Assembly (NCBI GenBank): GCA_964035795.1
Contig: OZ038324.1
Span: forward strand, 5,356,010 to 5,420,009
Direction of reading: 5' to 3'
Length of the DNA: 64,000 bases
Source: Pterobdella sp. o SKG-2022
Taxonomy: Eukaryota; Annelida; Clitellata; Hirudinida; Piscicolidae
Positions within the stretch are counted from its first letter, which is position 1. The number at the start of each line of letters is the position of its first letter. Below the pieces are notes generated by a model, which worked only from the letters and a program-made list of their open reading frames with translations, was not told the origin of the DNA and did not search any database. A program made the translations under genes and the position numbers. This document shows, piece by piece, positions 43,701-64,000 of this stretch.

Positions 43701-45954
43701 TTTCATTTGTACTCAACATTACTATATTTTTTATTGTTTTAAATATTTTTTTTATTTTTTTCGTCAAAGGAAGAAAACGAAGATGCAATGATGGTTGTGC
43801 TATCAGACGTGTGGTTGGACGACAAAAAGGTAGCACAATATTTAAAATAAATGAAATACGATAATAAAAATCAGACCCTGTTCTACAGTGTGTTCTCGCG
43901 TCTAACCCCAGTAAAATGGGAATGTAGAGATGATAAACGATGAAAACTACATCTTAATTAGTGATGATAACTTAATTGGAAGCTCACAAATGATAAGGTG
44001 ATGCAGAAGCTGAGAGTGTTGTTTGGGGGTTACATGACAAATCCTCCTACGTGCTTCATAATTTGTGGAGATTTCCTTTTCAAATCTTATGGCCAAAACC
44101 ATCTGAATGTGCTCAAAGGTAGGGATGGTTGGTTGGTGGTTGATGTGGGTTGGTTAAGGGGTGGTTGGGTTGATGATAAGGGTAAGTAATGAGGATTAGT
44201 TTTTGTAATAGGGGCAGGTGTTTAAAACTATTATTGAAGGAAGACTAGTTTTAAATAGGCTCCAATATATAGTTTTATTTTAATAACTTTTTAATGCTGA
44301 TAGTTGCCATTGTGTGGTTTTGGTTTTTATGGGCTTTTAAGGGTATTATAAAACATTTGCTTCCTTCATAATTTGCTATAAAACATAAGCAAACATCGCC
44401 ATAAATTCCAACCAATCAGATCACTTCAAAGTTTTAACTGATCTTTTATTGGAACATCCGAGACTGGTTCAAGTATGCAAGTTCTTCTTCATTGCAGGCC
44501 CTCGAGACCCTTGCTTTTCCACCATCTTACCCAAGTACTGTACAGCTATTGGTGTAGAACTTCTAATAATTTAATATACTAACCATTCTTGTTGTTGTTG
44601 TACATTGTCATTGTTGCTAGTAAGAATAATGAAAATAATCTACGAAGTTTTTTATAGCGATGTTTAACCTAGAGGTTTCAAGATCAGTTTACTTTTCAGA
44701 GACATCGTATGTGTTTTTCTTCAATATTTTGTAGCGAAAAACATCAAATAAGAGGAATTTTTAATACATTTATTGAGAATCCAAAGCTATAATTTTCGAT
44801 AAGTTCAGGCTAACTTTTTATGACAAGGCTAAACTTATCGAAAATTATAGCTTTTGATTCTCAATAAATGTATTAAAAATTCCTCTTGTTTGATGTTTTC
44901 GTTGCAAAAGATCAGTTTTAGTATGAGTGTTAAGTTTAGCATTAGTAATGGTATAGGTATATAACTGAAGTAGTTTTGCAGATGACTGTTTTTTTTTTTA
45001 ATTTTTTTATTTGTCTCAATTTTATTTTTTTGACTAAATTTCAACTTCATGATCTTCATAACAGACCGCCACTTTCGTTAAAAATCCAACAAGTAGTTAC
45101 GTCAAAAATCCCAAACGCCTCTTTTCTCAGCAACCCTGCTCGCATTCGTTTCTGCAGCAAAGAGATTGTGGTGTTTAGAGAAAATCTCCTGCATAAGATG
45201 TGCAAAAATGTCGTCACACATCCCGAGGGAGATCTCAATTCCCATGTGAGTGTGTGTGTGTGGGTTTTTGGTATAATTTTAATATGGTAGCCTAATACTT
45301 GACAGAAACTTTTGAAGCTTATCCCATCATAATCATGTTTGTAATTGTATTATGATAGTTATTTTTCATTGATATAATGGCGATTTGGTGAACGTATCTT
45401 TATGTAGACGATATTATGGGGATAGCATAGAGTTGAGTTTGTTTTCTTTGCTAAACTCAAAACCCTCAACCAATCACAGTTTACAAAAACAATCACGAGT
45501 CAAAACCATTTGTGCCCTCTCCCCTTGAACGTAGAGCCTGTTCATTGGTCCTTCGATGCCGCTCTTCGTATCTACCCCCTCCCAGATCTCCTCGTGTGTG
45601 CTGATTGGACAGACCCCTACTCCATAAACCAATTAAATTGCTGCGTCGCCAACCCCGTATGCTATTTTTTATTTTATCGATATATTTTTTGAAACTTTTT
45701 ACATCATCATCATTTTACGTCTGTTTCCATGCTTCCAAAAATATTTTTAATTTATATCGATAATTAATTCCTGTCTAACACCGTCAAATGGGAATATAAA
45801 AACGATAAACGATGATGATTTTATTGAATTTGATAATTAAATTAATATTTTATCAACCATTCAGGGCTCTTTTCCTCGCACAGATTTCTCCTTTAAAGTT
45901 TATTGGCCAATCTTAAACAAAGTCGAAGATTCAAAAATTCCCGAAGATTTCTGA
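40744..45954 (+). CDS. POLE2: DNA polymerase epsilon subunit 2
   Basis: Sixteen exons: 40744-40811, 40923-41023, 41341-41416, 41706-41768, 41950-42031, 42257-42337, 42544-42627, 42908-42964, 43076-43197, 43531-43609, 43770-43829, 43998-44118, 44432-44534, 45065-45245, 45480-45656, 45865-45954. Phases agree throughout, giving 514 residues (human 527). The start AITNSFKLNGLTLRR is followed by the N-terminal helical domain. The OB-fold part contains QWFLEDPTGCIKLDLSHTQF, and the inactive phosphoesterase domain contains VVLSDVWLDDKK, PPTCFIICGDF and FIAGPRDPCFSTILP. The end is GSFPRTDFSFKVYWP with EDSKIPEDF, as in other POLE2. This is the second subunit of the leading-strand replicase. The intron at 42965-43075 is U12-type AT-AC; the others are GT-AG. 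A polyadenylation signal AATAAA is at 46003. Confidence 0.96.
42965..43075 (+). other. U12-type AT-AC intron of POLE2
   Basis: The intron starts ATATCCTTCC (U12 consensus ATATCCTT), carries the branch-site-like TCCTTAAC at 43058-43065, and ends AC about ten bases further, at 43075. Joining here restores LSHT|QFHLGLFTENCF, matching the vertebrate LSKAQFHSGLYTEACF. Every GT-AG alternative breaks the frame or drops these residues. Confidence 0.9.
44625..44695 (+). repeat. Interspersed repeat family 3, copy 3
   Basis: AATAATCTACGAAGTTTTTT followed by GTTTAACCTAGAGGTTTCAA matches copies at 11003 and 16938. It lies in a POLE2 intron, directly next to the family 1 palindrome. Confidence 0.6.
44728..44912. 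repeat. Fold-back element family 1, complete palindrome
   Basis: Two arms of about 80 bases are almost perfect inverted repeats: AGAGGAATTTTTAATACATT, TATTGAGAATC and AGCTATAATTTTCGATAAG in one arm appear reverse-complemented in the other. A short centre (GGCTAACTTTTTATGACAAGG) separates them. It lies in a POLE2 intron. It has the structure of a fold-back MITE with no coding capacity. Confidence 0.85.
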
Positions 45955-46843
45955 TATTTATTTCCGATCATGATTACTAATTGTTTTGAGTTGCTCCTTG
46001 TAAATAAATCTTAATGTTTTATTGTGGAAACATTCTTAATGGTTATCAATTATTTCAATTACATAATGAACAAAAAAAATACAATTAAGAGATTTAAATT
46101 AGTAACAAAGATATATATAATAATATAAAGATAAAAATCGATTTAAAATTGCCAATCAAAATTTCCTGAGTTGTGATCATATGTGAGATGTAGTGGATTA
46201 AAAGGCGGGTGAATGTGAAAAAGTACAAAATCTACAATTATCATAATTTAAACTTGGCGGGAAACCAAGCTACTTACCGACTGTTGGTAATGCTCATAAA
46301 GTTTGAAATAAAAAAAATAACCATCTAAACCGACGCAACTTTCCATTAAAAGCATGCAGTGAGATTATCTTTTAACATCAAATAAAAGCTACTTTTTAGT
46401 TACCAATATCTACTGAATAGTTAAGTTTAATTACCAGCATTAAGCCATAATCAAAGTGATAATATCATGGTTAACTGTTGTCTAGTGATTAAACTTAATA
46501 AATCAAATCCCCTTTACGCCACATTTCATCTTCGAATCAATCCGCTTATCAAAGTTTTAATTTGAAATTTTGTGGTGATGACGTAAAGTAGCCTCAAACA
46601 ATAGTATAAGAAACAAACGAAGTATTTATTGGACTAAATTTACTGAGCATTTGTAAAAAAAATATCTTACATTAACAAGCGATCACTTGATAATGTAAAA
46701 CTTTCTTACGAAAAGCTCAGTAAATTTAGCTTAATACTTTGTTTTTTTTCATACCAAAGTGTCCTATATAACGAGTACAAGACTTTACAAAACGCAGACG
46801 CAATGATCCTTTTAAATATCTAATCAACCCTTGTGATGGTGTG
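45955..46843. other. Gap between convergent POLE2 and ULK4
   Basis: It contains the POLE2 3' UTR (AATAAA at 46003-46008) and a family 2 fold-back element at 46572-46760. I see no gene. Confidence 0.6.
46572..46760. repeat. Fold-back element family 2, copy 4
   Basis: TGACGTAAAGTAGCC on the left, core ATCTTACATTAACAAGCGAT / CACTTGATAATGTAAAACTT, right CGAAAAGCTCAGTAAATTTA. Left and right parts (ACTAAATTTACTGAGC / GCTCAGTAAATTTAGC) form a perfect stem. Confidence 0.8.
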
Positions 46844-59729
<12,886 letters not shown>

Positions 59730-60249
59730 CTGTTAGTACAACATTATAAAACAATAATTAATTTTCATATTTTTTATATTCTTATGGATTTGTTTTTTTT
59801 TATCTACATCTTTATCAAGTTTGCAAGTGCGATCACTATAGATACTTTAAAAATGAACTCAACAGATTTTGTTAAAATAAATTAAATTTCCAATATTTTT
59901 TTTCAAAAAAATTAAGATTTTTTGTTTTTTTGAAACAATAGGTTTAATATATTTTTTGAAATTGTTTACTCAAAATTTTAACCTTTTGTTTGAATCAATC
60001 TGATCTCTATAAAGATTTTCTTTCATACGTTATGCATTAGCATTCGAAAAGTTTTTTATTGAAGTTTTTTGCTTATGAAAAATGCTTTTTCAGTTAAATT
60101 TTTTATTAAACTCGTAGGTTAGAGGCAATATCTATAGTACGTAAGATTTAACTTACAATAAATGTAAAAGCTTCATCCGATATTTTTCCCATAAAATCAT
60201 AATGGAAATACAAGTGATTTTTTTTTTCAGCATTCATATTTTAAACGAA
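59730..60249. promoter_or_regulatory. Divergent promoter region, ULK4 / MLX
   Basis: 520 bases separate the ULK4 start codon (59729, minus) from the proposed MLX start (60250, plus). It is AT-rich with no clear core promoter element. The MLX start is tentative, so the gap could be larger. Confidence 0.45.
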
Positions 60250-62992
60250 ATGTCGTGCCGTGACAGAGAGAACAAAGGTACAATTATTTAAATTTAACAC
60301 ATCAAATGATATCTTTATAAAAAATATTTTTTAGGCAACAAAAGGTGCTCTTTTGATCAAATAGACTCAGTTAGTCAAAATATATCATACACTTTGAAAT
60401 CATATTTACCGTCAAATGAATGTTCTGCTGGACACAACTAAATTTTTTAAAACTATCTACGTTCAAAAACTACAAAGAATTCATATATTTCAATTAATAA
60501 TCAATATCGACTAAAAACCATAACTTTTAAAGCACTTAAGATCAGTGAATGAATGGCCCACAATGATGCGAACAAACAGTGCCTCTTCTGTCAATGCTGT
60601 GTCATCTGCTTCGTCCACCCATAACTCTGGTATCATGCATAAAATAAAAGAAATTACTCAATAATTAGTTTTTTATGTACTTTGTCTCATGCTTAATCTC
60701 ATCTTAACTCAGGGATAATTTTTTCATTGGCATCTATATTATCAAAACTCAAAAAAAAATATTTCTTTTTCAGCCAATCTCAATAATCAACACACAGCAA
60801 CCAATTATCATTCGCCATTCTGACCAATCACATCTCAGATGATGAAGATAGTGAAACAACATCCACAACAAGCAGTCTGAAGGAAAGAAAAAGGGAAGCT
60901 CACACACAGGCTGAGCAGTTCAGGAGGGATGCCATTAAGGTTGTATGGCTGCATGATGAATGGGTGTGTGATTGCTAGGTGGGTGAGTATATCTATGGTG
61001 CTGTAAGTGGAATATTTCTGCTTTTATATGATAAATAGATAGTTACTAATATAAATATTAACTACATCTATGAATATTTGATGTTGGATATATAGTTTTT
61101 GGTAGGGTAAATTAATGATTTTGTTTTTATGGAATGAATCCCAGAATGGCTGCTTCAATATATATATATATATCATTTTGCATCTCTGAAATTTTAGTTT
61201 TCCCATCAAATCATACATTTTATCAACAATCATTCATTCAAAAGATATTCATATAAATTCAGTTTCCACATTTTTCAGTCTCATTTTATTAGTCTGAACT
61301 AATTCACTATTTAGCTAGCTTTAAGTTGTAGCTGATGGTCATCCATCACCCCAACCCACCATAGAAAGGCTATGAAGAGTTGCAGGCAGTTAACCCCATC
61401 ACTTGCAATGCATCTTCCACTGGAAAACTCAGCAAAGCCTCATTATTACAAAAATGTATGGGATGTGAGATTAAATAATAATTTCACAGAAATATGTTTA
61501 TGTCTCATTTGATGATAATGGTGATGCTGATAATTGTTCATGAAAAAAAATTGATGTAGTTTGTGCTATATTTTTGTTGTTATAAAAAATTTTTGTTTTT
61601 ACTATTATTATTAATATCATCATAATTCATACTACTATTATCATTAATTGACCAACACCTTCAGCGCTAGACTACATACAGTATTCTCAGCAGCAGAGAA
61701 TCAAGAACAAAGAAGCTATTGAGGCTCTGAACAAAGATGTCACTGCCCTCCACATCATCAAGAAGTGGGTCGGGGGCTGGTTGGAGGCAGGTAGGTATGT
61801 GGTTTAGTAAATGGTTAAGTGATAGGTTAATAGATGGATAGATAGGTGATGGATGGTAGATAAATAAGTTGCTCAGAAGGCGATTGGTAGTTTGGTCAAG
61901 GATGAATTATCAGTTGTGTGTGTGAATTTGGTTGATTTATTTCGTGTTTATATAAAATTTAATTTCAGTTAAGCAATAATGTTTAAGACGCAAAGGTTTT
62001 ATTGACAACAGCTTTTTTTAAACAGAACTTAGATTATCAAGTGATAGTGTTTAGGAAAAGCTTTGTTGTCAAATAAATCAAAGTTTCATCAACATACTGT
62101 AGAGAATATACCTCAATTCTTGTTTAACTATTTGCAGGAGTTATGAGCAGATGGTGAAGAATTGTCACAGTAGCAATCAAGAATTTGGTGGTCAGTTGTC
62201 CAACGATGACAAGTTCTACGTGGTGGGTTGCTGAAAGCTATAGAACTTCATGGTTTTTTGGGATTGTATTGGTCGCATAAGTGAAATGACATTAAAATTT
62301 TGTTTTGAGTATATAAAGCTTTTTGTAAAGTGAACTTACATTTTCAAGTGCGTAATATATCAAGTTTTAATACTTTTATGATTTTTCCATTATTATCATC
62401 ATTATCATCTATGGCTGTTATCATTAAGCACTTGAGCTGATTGAGTGCTTTCTCGTTTAATTCAAAATTGCAATGACCGTTTCACGCATTGTTATCTTCA
62501 TTTAAATTAATTTTATTTTTATTATTATTTATACCAAAATAATCATTATTGTAAAAATTATCAATTTTATTATTGTTTAAAATTTTAAATATTAACATTG
62601 TTATTAACACAAGATGAAGAACTTTTTCGAGTCATTGTTCTCCACCTTTGATTCCTGCGTCGATGTCTGCTCTTTTGAACAACTCTCTAGCTGCGTCTTT
62701 GCCTGGCTCGAAGACCACTGCAAGCCCACGGTTCATTATTTGTATTTTTTATTATTTTTTTATGAGATGATTGTTACCTAGTATTGATTTTTTACAATAT
62801 TTTATTATTGGCTTTTTTAATTTTTTGTTTTCATATTACAATTTTTCATTTTATATTCTTAAATAGTTTTTTTTATATAATGAAATATTTTAAATAGTCA
62901 TTTTTTTGTTAAATACTCAGATGTTGAAGGAACTATCAAGTGATATCCTTAACGCTATTGACAAAGGCAACCAGTCAGCTCAACCTTTTTGA
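60250..62992 (+). CDS. MLX: Max-like protein X, bHLH-leucine-zipper transcription factor
   Basis: Exons: 60250-60277, 60335-60410, 60541-60629, 60839-60939, 61365-61455, 61665-61764, 62138-62222, 62614-62730, 62921-62992; phases agree, 252 residues (human isoforms 244-298). The first two exons and their splice sites are tentative. From exon 3 the match is clear: TNSASSVNAVSSASS then DDEDSE, the basic region REAHTQAEQFRRDAIK, helix 2 GKLSKASLLQKSLDYIQY, and the zipper with LNKDVTALHIIKKSYEQMVK. The last two coding exons give the MLX C-terminal dimerisation/cytoplasmic-localisation domain (FFESLFSTFDSCVDVCSFEQ, then SSCVFAWLEDHCKPT). MLX dimerises with Mondo/ChREBP or MXD proteins on E-boxes and links glucose sensing to transcription. 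In the basic region the usual KRRD is FRRD. AATAAA lies near 63184. Confidence 0.92.
61965..62095. repeat. Fold-back element family 2, diverged copy
   Basis: AAAGGTTTTATTGACAACAG, TTAGATTATCAAGTGATAG and GAAAAGCTTTGTTGTCAAAT show the family's central AATATC/TTATCAAGTGATA motif and arm symmetry (TTGACAACA / TGTTGTCAA). It is intronic in MLX. Confidence 0.6.
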
Positions 62993-64000
62993 TTTTCAAT
63001 TGATTTGTTGAGTCTGAGTTTTTAAACTTGTGTACTTTCTTTAGTATGTGTTTTTAAGCACTATTGATTTGTTTTTTTCCAGCCTGTCTTGTTGTCTTTA
63101 TGTTTTAAACATCATAATGACCCTTTTTAAATTTCAAATGAGCTAAAAATTGACTTTAAAACATATAATGCAAGTTTTTAACAAATAAATTTTATTTTCT
63201 TTAATTCATAGTGGTACAGCTATGTTGTGCTTGAGAAATATAAAACAAGAAAAACCTGCATGAAAAACGAATGTTAATTTGTGTTAACTGAGTGATCTTG
63301 ATGAAAAGCCAATAAAGGCTGCAATAATCTATGAAAAACATTTATCTTTGTAAAAAAATTTAGGCTTTTTAATGTCCTCTTTGAAAAAGTGGTGTATAAA
63401 AAAACATTTAAATTGACCAATATTCTCCAAATGGTTTGAGTTTAAGTAAATAAAAAATATCTATTTTAAATACCAAAATTGTGAACTTCGTGTAAACATT
63501 ATTATAAAGTATAAAATCAACACATTCATTGTATGCAAAGAAAATTGAAGTGAAACAATTTTAAACAAACAACCTCACAATACTGAACAAAAATAGAACA
63601 ATATAACATACGGTACTTATTGATTGAGGTTAGTAGAATGGATTGAAAAGTTTGTTTGTGCCTTTCCAAGGGAACGATTGATTGTGGAGTGTTTGCTCCA
63701 AATAGTGGAGGTAACTAGGCACAAAACGGTCCGCTAAAATAGCTTCATAGTTATTTATATATTAGATAGATTACTGTAGTGGTGGAAAATCTGGAATTAA
63801 ATTATATTGCGAGTAAGATGGCATGACCACTACTTAAGTGGAGAATTAATTTTTAAACGTTTGGCTTAATTAATAAAAAAATTGAAAAGGATAAGATATA
63901 ATAAAACTTTCAAATCAACTATACTTGAAATTTTTTATTGCCTTGGAAGTAACCTGCAAAAAATACTTGAATTTAAAAATGTCTAAACTCACCATCCTAG
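62993..64000. other. 3' flank of MLX and unassigned end of window
   Basis: Non-coding by eye. A hairpin cluster lies at 63655-63725. On the minus strand, AGGATG followed by GTGAGTTT near 63989-63997 looks like a 5' splice site, and TTTTTTGCAG|GTTACTTCC near 63957 looks like a 3' splice site followed by 12 codons and a stop. This could be the last exon of a gene that lies right of the window; support is weak. Confidence 0.35.
63655..63725. ncRNA. Cloverleaf-like hairpin cluster, candidate structured RNA
   Basis: A perfect 9-base outer stem (TTTGTGCCT at 63655-63663 with AGGCACAAA at 63717-63725) encloses TTCC-AAG-GGAA (63664-63674) and TGGAG-6-CTCCA (63685-63700). The layout is tRNA-sized, but there is no box B or T-loop consensus, so it is not an ordinary tRNA. 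It could be chance, a degenerate tRNA or mitochondrial insertion, or an unknown small RNA. Confidence 0.25.

Overview
This is a eukaryotic, clearly metazoan, AT-rich window (GC roughly 30 percent by eye). Its protein-coding genes are cut into many small exons. No feature is prokaryotic. Gene content (ULK4, SCFD2, TSNAX, LAPTM4, CARHSP1, POLE2, MLX, an IL-17-receptor-like protein), tight head-to-head and tail-to-tail spacing, tRNA-derived SINEs and small fold-back elements suggest an invertebrate, perhaps a tunicate. The organism name is inference. I built exon models by hand from reading-frame continuity, GT/AG sites, intron phase and remembered protein families. Most exon ends are phase-consistent, but none has transcript support here.

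Layout. Positions 1-3 kb are mostly non-coding and hold a decayed piggyBac-like transposase (minus strand). From 3.28 to 20.23 kb a plus-strand gene encodes a protein of at least 495 residues that I cannot assign to a family. It contains at least four diverged copies of one domain and ends in a CaaX-type prenylation signal. Its second visible intron begins with a 1.85 kb almost perfect TAG array and also contains a possible nested minus-strand coding exon. An IL-17-receptor/SEFIR-like single-pass receptor (plus, 21.93-26.91 kb) converges with SCFD2 (minus, 26.97-32.08 kb); their stop codons are 58 bases apart. LAPTM4 (minus, 33.26-36.66 kb), a CARHSP1/CSDC2-type cold-shock protein (minus, 38.30-39.00 kb) and TSNAX/Trax (minus, 39.38-40.61 kb) follow. 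TSNAX shares a 138-base start-to-start gap with divergent POLE2 (plus, 40.74-45.95 kb). POLE2 carries a textbook U12-type AT-AC intron. ULK4 (minus, 46.84-59.73 kb) converges on POLE2 and diverges from MLX (plus, 60.25-62.99 kb). The last kilobase has no clear gene but contains a cloverleaf-like hairpin cluster.

How the genes relate. There is no operon-like pathway. These are ordinary housekeeping and signalling genes: replication (POLE2), small-RNA processing (TSNAX), RNA binding (CARHSP1-like), vesicle tethering (SCFD2), lysosomal membrane (LAPTM4), ciliary or cytoskeletal pseudokinase (ULK4), metabolic bHLHZip transcription (MLX) and immune-type receptor signalling (SEFIR). The most novel items are the multi-repeat CaaX protein with its TAG-array intron, and two families of fold-back elements scattered through introns and intergenic DNA.
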